DNA from: Bolinopsis microptera
Lineage: Eukaryota > Ctenophora > Tentaculata > Lobata > Bolinopsidae
Length of the DNA: 64,000 nt
Direction of reading: 5' to 3'
NCBI RefSeq assembly: GCF_026151205.1
Contig: NC_087078.1
Coordinates: 3,737,675-3,801,674 of the forward strand
Shown here: positions 54,650 through 64,000 of the stretch, piece by piece
Numbering within the stretch: the first letter of the stretch is position 1
Layout of the letters: every line of letters starts with the position of its first letter
Notes under the pieces: model-generated
Databases searched by the model: none
What the model saw: only the letters and a program-made list of their open reading frames with translations
Told to the model about the DNA's origin: nothing
Made by a program: the position numbers and the translations under genes

Positions 54650-55395
54650 AGTACGATAGGGTGAATAGTCACTGAAGACTCATGATCTGTTAGATACGTC
54701 ATACGATAGGATAAAGCCTCATGATCTGTTAGGTACGATAGGATAAAGACTCGTGATCTGTTAGGTACGATAGGATGAAGACTCATGATCTGTTAGATAC
54801 GATAGGATGAAGACTCATGATCTGTTAGATACGATAGGATGAAGACTCATGATCTGTTAGGTGCGATAGGATGAAGACTCATGATCTGTTAGGTGCGATA
54901 GGATGAAGACTCATGATCTGTTAGATACGATAGGATGAAGACTCATGATCTGTTAAGTACGATAGGATGAAGACTCATGATCTGTTAGGTGCGATAGGAT
55001 GAAGACTCATGATCTGTTAGATAGGATAGGATGAAGACTCATGATCTGTTAGGTGCGATAGGATGAAGACTCATGATCTGTTAGATACGATAGGATGAAG
55101 ACTCACGATCTGTTAGATACGATAGGATGAAGACTCACGATCTGTTAGATACGATAGGATGAAGACTCATGATCTGTTAGGTGCGATAGGATGAAGACTC
55201 ATGATCTGTTAGATACGATAGGATGAAGACTCATGATCTGTTAGGTACGATAGGATGAACACTCATGATCTGTTAGATACGATAGGATGAAGACTCATGA
55301 TCTGTTAGGTGCGATAGGATGAAGACTCATGATCTGTTAGATACGATAGGATGAAGACTCATGATCTGTTAGATACGATAGGATGAAGACTCATA
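54650..55395. repeat. 32-bp minisatellite (GATCTGTTAGATACGATAGG...)
   Basis: About 23 copies of a 32-bp unit ending GATGAAGACTCAT. Positions 11-13 alternate ATA, GTA and GTG between units. Confidence 0.97.
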
Positions 55396-57868
55396 TGATC
55401 TGTCGATCTGTAAAATACCCATCGTTCACTTAAAATGGACTGAGAGTTAAAAACACAGCGAATCGGTTACTTTTAGATTTCATAACCTGTCCAATCTCCG
55501 ATACACTGGCAATGCGAGGGGTTTAATCAGTAGCTTCACTTTTCGCTGAACACGATTGTGATACACTTCTAAACGCTTCTTAGGCGCTTTCAAAAAATAT
55601 GATCGCTTTCCCGTATAAAAAAGCGATTATAAATGTTTATAAGCGATTATTTTCGAACCGCTTATAATCGATCCAGGAGCAATTTTAAGCGGAGTTTTTT
55701 TTTCTTCTAAAGAGCGCTCTAAAAGCGCTCAATAAGTGATTACAAGCTTCGATCAGACAATTTCATTTGTGCTAACCTGCCCACTTTTCTATCGAACTGT
55801 TAAAGGAAGTTTGGTTATGTGAATTATGTCCTAAACTATCGCTCTCTCTTTGATTTTCATCTCCGGTAACCTCGCTGAATTGACCGGTGGAATAGTTAGT
55901 GTTACTGAATGGCCGGCTGTTGGACAGCCTAAGTAAAGTGAACTAAGTTTACAATTTACATGGGTAATTTCATGAAAGTATCGAAGTCTTAGAGTTCCTA
56001 GTTACAGTTTCACGCTAAGTAGCCTTCCTTTGACTTGTCACTGCGACTGTAACGCAAGGTAATTAGGTAAGAAGTTGTTTTTTACTCGACTGTATCATTC
56101 TTAAGCAGTTATACGGTTTCCCCGCAATCGTGTTATTTATCTTTAAAGTTGTTAAACTAAAATTTCCCTTAATTCATAACTTGACGCTAACGTTTTTTGA
56201 CGCACAGTTTTTAAACTTCAAGCATGATTCAGATTATAGCGCTAAAAGAATTGTCCATTCTTTCCGAGATTTTTGATGGGTTTTCCAATGAGGAAACTCA
56301 CCTCATCCATTTCTAAATTTATCACTAATACATCATATAAATGATTTATAGTATATACCGATACTGCTATCAATTAATAAGAAGTTAAGGAAAAATTGGG
56401 TATGGAATAATATGGAGTATATCGAAATTGGAAGTCGAATAAATGCAGTTAAAGTTAACGCTTTCTGCAGAATCAGAATCAACATTCAACATGATTTAAT
56501 TGATGGATAGAATGCTATAACCTTTTCATAACAATAATAGTAATCTTTCGTAATGAGTTGTGAAGCTATTCTCCTAACACCCTCCAGCAATTTCCGTATT
56601 CTCTAGTTCTTTAGACCCTCTTATTGGTGCATACTTAGATAATAAATACTTGGCCTTAGTCTTAGGTCGAATACTTGTCCACACTTCTCAAATATAAATT
56701 CTCCAAGACATAAGTCGACACAATCGACTCAGTGACAGCACAATTTTCTTGTGACTTAGTGTCAGGGACCTTTTTATTGACCAGTTTCACCTTTTCGAGC
56801 AAGTTCTCTGGTATGCAGTCAAATTAAACACCGTTTTAACTTGCCGGTAAAGTTTTTCACATAATCAGGATTGCTCGTTCCTCTATTCTTTTCGACGGTG
56901 TACTCTGTGTAAATTAATATCCCTATATTATACGGCTATAGCTTTAGCTATCTTTCTTCACTAAATCGATCTCTATACATGTCGTGATATTGTCGAGTAT
57001 CCTATCATGCGCTCAAATATTCATCATATGAGCGTATAAATTATAACTGAGTGGTAAAGTGGACACAGTGTATTTAAATCCTTAAATAAACTTTATTCCC
57101 GTCTTTGAAACCAAGGAAAGTGGTTATTAGCAGCTTATTTATCCTTCAAAATATGTTAATTGGATTACAGAATTAATACAGTATTTGTGGAGATATATGT
57201 ATATATTCGTCACTTCTGGTCGCCACAATCACTGAGCCATAACTCCGCTTCCCAACAACTATTTTAAGTATTCAGAAAGGATCATACAGGGAAAATTCTG
57301 AATATTTGTTGCCCGGAAAAGGTTTTGCCAACTTTAGCCCTTTGAAATAGATGAGCAAATCAGAGGTTTTATCTTAAAACCCTGGTAGATTGCCCAGTGG
57401 CCAGTATGTACAGATTTTATTTTTCTGTATATAAATGCATTCCTCATCAAAAGTTTATTCTATTTATTTATCCGCCCAAAAGTAATTCTGGAAACTGCGC
57501 AGAAGTGTAAACAGTTTCCAGTGCACTTAACGCTGTTAATTGGCAGAGCATTACATCACGCACTTCACATCTGGTCGCAGTGCATATCTGGTATCGGTCT
57601 ATGTATAACAGTATATAAAGCATCATCTGATATATATCCATAAATTTCAACTTGTTAATATTGATCACTTTTGAAATTAGTACAATATCATGAATCAAGA
57701 TTAAAAGCGGAATCATTTCTTTGAACATTCTCCTCTTATTTTTACCTCATTTCAAATGCAATTTAGCTTTCACAAATTAGTTTGATAAAGCTAATTAGGT
57801 CCACCGTGGAAGTGTGAAAGCGTGAGATCTGTTGTTTGCTTGCGGAGGTTTGCTTGTTGTTTTGTATA
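55396..57868. other. 2.5-kb stretch without a recognised gene
   Basis: AAGCGATTATAA/AAGCGCT words cluster at 55575-55745. Otherwise unremarkable AT-rich sequence leading to the gene at 57869. Confidence 0.4.
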
Positions 57869-59114
57869 ATGTCGCGGTTAAAGCAACGTCTAACATTACC
57901 TCTAGTAGATGAAGATGTGATTTTAGACCAGGGTCCTGGTTCAGCTAACTCAACATCTCTCCTCATACCACCCGACTTTGGAACTGTCTACTACTCGGGA
58001 GATCAGATAACAAACAACTACATCAACAGTATTACTACTAGTTCTAGCAGAGACACTACTAGTAGAGACACTACTAGTAGAGACACTACTAGTAGAGACA
58101 CTACTAGAGACACCACTAGTAGAGACATGTTCCCTCCACCCCGAGGTAGTCTGTTGCCAGTGTTAGCTGACGGAGCCGGCACCAGGAAGAACCTCATGTA
58201 CAACGAGTACGAGAACTTCATGAAAAACTCAGTCCCTATGTCAGAGTAAGTCAACTAGATTAGTTACTAATAATGTAAGTAATGACTACTACTATAATGG
58301 CGTCGTGTTTAGTGTTGGTTTAACAAGTGGGACTCAGTATTTTATAAGGCTTCCTTAATGTCACTTAATGTCACTTAATGTCACTGTAGGAAAAGTTTAT
58401 CATTATTATTATTTGCTCGTTTTGCAATCTAGTTTGGCACAGCATGTCCATTGTCCATACAGTTTAACCACAGTTTGAAGAAACTAAGAACCAATGTCCG
58501 CCACGGTTCGAGTCACCCTCGGACCTGACCACGTACACAGCTCATAGTAATTATTAACTAATGATATTTTAATTAAATATGGTCTAACTCTAAATCTTGT
58601 TAAAGTAGGGCGGAAGATGGTATTAAAACTATGTTAATCCTACCCATAGTGATAATTTGATTATAGAATAATGCTAATATATGAGCACATTTTATCCAAA
58701 AGAGACACCTGACAGATACACTTAGTTTAGTGCACTAGTTACTGAGTTAGTGAAGTTCTGAACTGCTTTTGATTTAACCTTTTCACAAATTAATCATTTG
58801 CGTCTGTCACATCTGATTTTGTGTGTCCACTTTCCAACCGTGTCCACTCTCAGTACAGTAGAGATACGAAGGGAAACCTCTCCTATAAACGGGCACAGTA
58901 AGGAGAAGAAGAAGAGAAAAGGAGAAGACAGTAAGCAACAACAGAAAACTAAGAACAAGTACAAGGAGCAGCATGTAGCTTTACTAGACTCCCCTGTTAG
59001 TCAGATACAGGAGCAGAGCAGTATGGGCAAGGAACCGGAGTCGGAGCCAGAAGAGGAGACAAAAGCAAAGAAAGATTTCAAGAGGATGGTTTTAAAAACA
59101 ATCGTAGCTGAGCA
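57869..59114 (+). CDS. Unknown protein with RDTTS repeat and basic Lys-rich segment, first two exons
   Basis: Exon 57869-58245 starts MSRLKQRLTLPLVDEDVILD and contains FGTVYYSGDQITNNY, a SRDTT repeat (about six copies of a 15-bp unit), FPPPRGSLLPVLADGAGTR and NLMYNEYENFMKN, ending in phase 2 at GTAAGT. Exon 58854-59114 joins in phase with VEIRRETSPINGHSKEKKKR, QQQKTKNKYKEQHVALLDS, an acidic EPESEPEEETK run and FKRMVLKTIVAEQ, ending in phase 2 at GTGAGT. The KEKKKRK cluster could be a nuclear localisation signal. No domain recognised; 3' exons not identified. Confidence 0.68.
58048..58128 (+). repeat. 15-bp coding repeat (SRDTT)
   Basis: AGTAGAGACACTACT repeated about five times in frame within exon 57869-58245, one copy being shorter by six bases. 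Confidence 0.93.
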
Positions 59115-60693
59115 GTGAGTAATTATCACCTTATTATGCCATCGCAGCATTTTTATAGTTACCTAACATTTACCGATATCTAGCTACTTATTAAAATTTT
59201 GGTAAAATCATGTTATTAAATAAAAAATTTGGTGTCCCCTCACAATTGTCACAAACAGTGGAGAAGGGTGGTAGTGAGGATACTATATGACTTCAGGTAT
59301 AGTGATCTATTTAACGACAATCCTATGGTAAAAAGTTCGTCTACATAACAAACCTGAATACGTGGTACCCAGGTGTCTTCATCCATCCAGCACCGATTAA
59401 GGATTGATATCCTTCATTCCGGAATCCTGTCGGAGAATGGTTGGCAATTTGTCTAATTCCAGGCAGCACTACAGTATGCAGCTGAGTAACACTACCTGCA
59501 TGTTGTTCAGCTGTAACAGTGAGCTTTAGGAACCTGGTTCACTTCAACAGTAGTAAATCAGAAACCTGGAGCGTTGTGAATACTCATACCCACACGGAGA
59601 TATTAATTAGCTTTCTTTATCTGTTTTTAATCAGTAGTCAGCTTCTTGTCAGGTTCTAGTCTCGAGGCTGAGTGCTCGGTCTGTGCTCAGGGAGCAGTAA
59701 GATAAGTGTGCGGGCCCATTAGGGTGGGGCTGGGGAGCTATTCTATAGGGGGATCTGGTAGATATTAGATAGGTCTAGACACTAGCTGCTATAAACAATG
59801 TTTGGTAAGTAAGGATCACTTCACTAAGTTGTACATGTTATTAACTTATTAATCTTATGCTCGCGTCAACGCGTGGCCGAATATCATCAGATATTGGCCG
59901 GTGGTCACTATTTTGCGGTGGTCACTGTTTTGCGGTGGTCACTGTTGGACGGCCACTCTGCAGTTGGAGCCCCGCGTCATACGAAATCAAATTATTTGTG
60001 TTCAAAGTACTGTGAACAAACTTTGTTCTTCAATCGTTTTCTTGCATTCAAATCTTTACCAGTTGTTTACACTACTTTTAAGCAACAGTGAACAGTAAAG
60101 CAAAAATAAAATCAGCTGCAGACAACATTTTATATTAATTACCACAGCAAAAGCACAGTTGAAGCAATGCTGGAGGGCTAGCCAACCTCCAGAGGCAACA
60201 GAGCCGTTAATACTTTAATACAAACAATGCGATGCGTCTATAGTTTTAGTTGTATCTTGGTTTTCACTGCGAAAATATGTGTTTAGACCAAGTTAGATTT
60301 CAGCTATTATTCAGCTTCCAAACGTCCAGTATTTTTTGTTCCAACAATTTACACGTCTAGTTCATCTGAAAAATGCCTAATCGATACAGAAGATACAACA
60401 GAACAAATACAGAGAATAAATACCCCTGTGCTTCTTTGTTCTAATGTCTGTATTCTATGAATTGCTTGCAACCACAAGAAAGCTTAGATTGGTAGAAAAT
60501 AATTGTTTAATTCCCAGTAGCCGCAAGCAAATTCCTTAAAATTAGTCGTGATAATGAAAAAGATAATCACTTTGCTGTTTAGGCTTTTTACTTGTCACAA
60601 CTTGGTTGGTTCATCGCTTTTCTTTTCTTACAATTTGTTTCGTGTTTCGCTCTCTTGAGTGGGTCGATCATGATAGATTACTGGGGAGGAAAT
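59115..60693. other. Gene-free stretch
   Basis: Three GCGGTGGTCACTGTT direct repeats near 59916-59945 and a GGCCGAATATCATCAGATATTGGCC palindrome-like patch at 59875. No exon seen. Confidence 0.4.
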
Positions 60694-61611
60694 GAGAGTC
60701 CCCACTCACTGTAAAACAAAATACATCAATATGTATTGTCGACGTTTCGGCTACATACCTTTGCCATAGACATATTTAACAAAAATCAATACAATCGAAA
60801 AAATTACAAGCAATAATTATGTGAAATATCTTCAAATTATACAAAATTCTATATAATTGAAGTATAACTAGCAATTATATCATATATGAAATAACAACTA
60901 CAAATTATAAAATAAACAAAAGTAAGGCTAATAAGTAGGTTTATAAAATCTACAACGTAAATAAGTATAAACGTAACTAGTAACTAAGTATAAACTAATA
61001 ACTAGATCGGCTACATAAATAAAAGTTCCTTACATTAATTTATATTTTAAGTGTATTTTATCCAATCTCCCACACTTATAAACTCGGATGACTGTGTGTA
61101 AATTAATAATTTCCGGAATTTCGTGATTGATAAGTACTGACTGCCACAGGCACAACTGTCGATCCACATAGTCTGTGTCTCACGCTGTGGAACAGCCAGG
61201 AAGAGATGTTTCAATAAAAGGGCTGATTTAACAACAAGCTTGATCTCGGAGATCAATGATCTCCCGACGTGAGACATCTTTTGCGTGCAATGTACTGAAA
61301 AGGTTGTACAATGTAAGTTGTAAGGGCGTGGAATGTCTGAAATTTCCTCTTATCTAGGTAATGTTTTCTGACGGCTGTTCATTTGTGGCCGTCCCTCACT
61401 GATTTGTAGTGTTCATAGGCTATATTTCTTTTGAACCTTTTGTAGGTTTTTCACGTTATTGCTAGTTATATTTTATTTTAATAGATATATTTTAACAACT
61501 GCTTGTTGCAACTATGTAAAGAGTAATCTGGACGTTTCGTCTATGATAAAGGCATGTTAGCCGAATGGTCGATGATACATGATATTTTGTTTTGAAGTGA
61601 GTGGAGACTCT
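60694..61611. mobile_element. 0.9-kb TIR element with GACGTTTCGGC-type ends
   Basis: Ends GAGAGTCCCCACTCACTGTA and the imperfect inverse GAAGTGAGTGGAGACTC. Just inside both ends, roughly 75-bp arms share AACAAAATA, ATACAT, TCGACGTTTCGGCTA-type and ATGCCTTTATCATAGAC-type blocks. The AT-rich interior has no coding evidence; the open frame 61277-61047 is not recognised. Confidence 0.75.
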
Positions 61612-61968
61612 TATTTCGTCGTCAGTATAATATATCTCTTACAAAAACAATTTGTTTCAAAAATTTTGAACTATAAAGACTTTTACGACATCAAGGGAAA
61701 ATTTGAACGTTCAGGTTGCTTTTAAGCTTCAGAGTTTTGACCCAACTAAATATCTGATTAATTATATAGCCGGAGCGTGGCCAGGATATTAACACCTGTT
61801 ATAGTGGAGTAGTGGTTAGCTGCTGGATATTATCACTTGCCAGTTGCTAATGGTGCCTTGTTGTTTGCCACTTAATTCGTTAATTAAACAGCTACCTTGT
61901 TCTACACGAAATAATTTAAATTGTCTCCTTTGAGAAGTTCACCCTTTAACAGGAAGTGAGAGAGAGAG

Positions 61969-62656
61969 ATGATGACAACAGACAGACTACACCCCCTCTG
62001 TCCACAGCGGTCTCCAGAGCCACATTACCTCCCCACTATAAAAACACCCGACCCTCAAGCTGGTCTCAGGACCCCATTCAGAACAACAGACCCACTTGAC
62101 TGTAACCCTGGTAATCCTGGTAACCCTGGTAACCCTGGTAACTCTGGTAACCCTGGTAACCCCCTGGTATCCTCAGCTTGTGTCACCAGGAGCCCAACAC
62201 CTGCTAGTCTTGTCTTACGGAGGATCAGTGCTACCAGCAACAGCCCAGCTCTAAACAGCACTATAACCGGTCTGAGTCCAGTGGTGGAGGAGCAGCTCTC
62301 CAGACAGAAGAGTGAAACGTTCGAGGTGGTGGACTCGGATAACACAAAGTTTACCTTCAGTATTATATCAGAGATAGCAGCAGCTGGACAGGACGCCCTG
62401 GGTAATTGCGTGGAACCTAATGGTCCTATCCAGAAAACATGCAGAGCTATCTCAGAGTGCATCAGGTACGACTTTTTAATCAATATATATCAGGTACCTA
62501 CTTCACTTTAATCAATATTCAATTGTGGCTTTGATTAATTGCGATTGTTTGTCAGGTCTGCAAAGAAAGGGGACACATTTACCCGTTTTGTTTTTTTATA
62601 AAATTTATTCCTCTTGCAGGTGTATCACTATATGTATCGGGTCGGGCTCACGCTAA
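61969..62656 (+). CDS. Small gene of unknown function, two exons (about 177 aa)
   Basis: Exon 61969-62465 starts MMTTDRLHPLCPQRSPEPHY, has Pro/Thr-rich sequence, a GNP repeat (NPGNPGNPGNPGNSGNPG), then a more ordered part: SPVVEEQLSRQKSETFEVVD, NTKFTFSIISEIAAAG and CRAISECI. It ends in phase 2 at GTACGA. A second exon after CTCTTGCAG (62620) joins in phase and stops at 62654-62656 (CITICIGSGSR). The donor is weak, so the 3' end is tentative. AGGAAG with an in-frame stop upstream supports the ATG. No domain recognised. Confidence 0.55.
62106..62163 (+). repeat. 9-bp coding repeat (GNP)
   Basis: About six copies of AACCCTGGT in frame, giving a collagen-like NPG tripeptide run; too short to be a collagen helix. 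Confidence 0.92.
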
Positions 62657-63898
62657 CTGATACTACCTGTGTATATGTATGGGTAGAATCACGTGGGGGT
62701 CTGGAGGGGGGGGGTCTGGGGCTGTTTCGTAATAGTGAGTAATAATGCCGGAATGGTCACGGTATAAAGAGTTTCGCGGTATGAAGAAGCACAATTTACA
62801 AGGCTTTTATTGTGTCGCCGACTAGGGATTACCGATTGTCGACTGGTGCCACCCGAGTTGCAAGATAGCGCAGAAAATGATAACCTCATTCGCGTTTTGT
62901 TTATCTTCGGAAGAATGGTTCAATCTCACAATCAACACCAAAGTCTAGGTTCCCACTTAGAGACGCAACTTGTTCAATGGCAAAATTTTACTCTTCAAAA
63001 TTTTACTCTTCAAGCATTAGTGACTTATCCATAAATTCAAAGAGTTAGGTGTTGAGTATTGTGCTCTCAAGTGTGAGACGTGAGACACACACCATGTCAC
63101 AACTGCTACTACTACAAATCTACAACTCTCCCTGGCCCTTGTTCAAGTACATCGTTACACTGCGTTACTTTTTGTTGCCTTCAACTCGGTGGAGCCCTTA
63201 TTTAAGTTATATATTAAGCCATTCTGGTGACATCAAAATACAGAGTAATGGACTTTCTAAAACCCATTAGTGGCTATTTTCATTTATAATATCTTGAATG
63301 CTATTTATCGAAGAAGAATTCACTTTTCGTTACTGTATCAGAATGTTTCAACCAATTTGTTCTCTCTAACGAAAAGAATTAAAGACCTTTAGGACATTTA
63401 AAATATTTTAAGGCCTTTCAGATTGAACTTTGTTGCAGAGCGTGAATATATCAATAAATTTGTAACGCCTGCGAGTTTGTTCTCCTTTAGTCCACGGAGC
63501 AAGGACCTGCTTGTTTTGATGCGCCCGATAAAGAGCTTGCAATTTATATGTCTCCAATTTTAATGGGAAAATGACAGGACCGTAAATAAAAGAGTTGTAA
63601 AGATGTAGTAAAGTAGTAAACTGTAGGAAGCCATTAAACAGATTTTTTAGATACTCCGACGGTTAGCATTTATTTGCATTTTGTTAAGATAATCAGAACT
63701 CGGATAATTTCATTAAAAATTAAGCTACATTTTAAAAAGTAAATTTCTTGTAAGTTTCAGTCAGGAAAAAGATTACTCTCGTATTGTAGTATTGTAGTAT
63801 TGTAGTGTTGTAGTATTATGTTGTGTGTTTCACTGTTCAGCTCCTAATCTCAAACCAATCTCGGTACACTGTACCGGGCATTATTAACAGCCATATCC
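62657..63898. other. Gene-free stretch
   Basis: A G run at 62705-62713, two AAAATTTTACTCTTC repeats at 62982-63010 and a TAGTATTGTAGTATTG repeat at 63784-63815. No exon supported. Confidence 0.4.
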
Positions 63899-64000
63899 AA
63901 GAGACACAGTTTGGTGCCTCAAGTAACAGAGACACAGTCTGGTGCCTCAAGTAACAGAGACACAGTCTGGTCCCTCAAGTAACAGAGACACAGTCTGGTG
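63899..64000. repeat. 28-bp tandem repeat, open at the window end
   Basis: Units of GAGACACAGTCTGGTGCCTC + AAGTAACA: 3.5 copies before the sequence stops. Confidence 0.95.

Noticed and set aside
62106-62163. Collagen-like domain
   Set aside because: Only about six NPG triplets with no flanking collagen features; a 9-bp coding minisatellite explains it.

Overview
The window looks like nuclear DNA from an invertebrate animal. It is AT-rich (about two thirds A+T by eye), has short coding exons joined by GT-AG introns of about 100-2,900 bp, carries metazoan families, and is full of satellites and short inverted-repeat transposons. The families are a class III nucleotide cyclase, C2H2 zinc fingers, a cytosolic sulfotransferase, a secreted F-type-lectin/discoidin-like domain and an ankyrin-repeat protein. 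I cannot name the species. There is no operon structure and no CRISPR. Most ORFs over 60 codons are noise; the genes below were built from exons whose splice phases agree.

Layout. 1-550: last exon of a nucleotide cyclase (+), behind an 11-bp satellite. 1396-6813: a nine-exon minus-strand gene of unknown function with a PP1-docking-like motif; one intron holds three kinds of tandem array, including 3.5 near-identical 486-bp units each with a tRNA-Thr-like sequence. 7916-8753: a TA-flanked terminal-inverted-repeat (TIR) transposon with a conserved short ORF (second copy 17110-17936). 8798-11441: a C2H2 zinc-finger gene (+) with a 30-bp coding minisatellite and an apparent 1-bp frameshift. 13399-14056: a signal peptide plus F-type-lectin/F5-8C-like domain (-), broken by a frameshift and a stop. 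15428-16839: the first four exons of a sulfotransferase (+), placed inside a dispersed repeat and lacking a recognisable 3' half. 20467-23598: a hairpin MITE, a possible degenerate hammerhead ribozyme, and a 2.5-kb TIR element full of TTTGTCACA-like motifs. 23650-26405: a complete six-exon ankyrin-repeat gene (+), the best gene model here.

26.7-40.9 kb is nearly gene-free: a 28-bp minisatellite split by a CCGGCTTATA foldback element, a stretch with spaced GAGGCTAAC motifs, nested inverted-repeat elements at 32.2-33.5 kb, GC-rich hairpins at 34.4 kb, a 523-bp element with 155-bp arms at 35.9 kb and a 21-bp satellite. 41.7-43.3 kb holds exons of one or two acidic unknown genes (+). 44.2 and 53.3 kb carry two copies of a second ORF-bearing inverted-repeat element. 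46.6-47.2 kb is a decayed non-LTR reverse transcriptase (-). 47.5-48.7 kb is a start exon plus second exon of an acidic protein. 49.2 kb is a tRNA-derived SINE. 54.6-55.4 kb is a 32-bp satellite. 57.9-59.1 and 62.0-62.7 kb are two more unknown genes (+), with a 0.9-kb TIR element between them, and the window ends in a 28-bp satellite.

The genes do not form a visible pathway. The common theme is repeat activity acting on genes: several coding exons contain in-frame minisatellites, introns host satellites and MITEs, and at least three genes (zinc finger, lectin, sulfotransferase) look damaged or incomplete.
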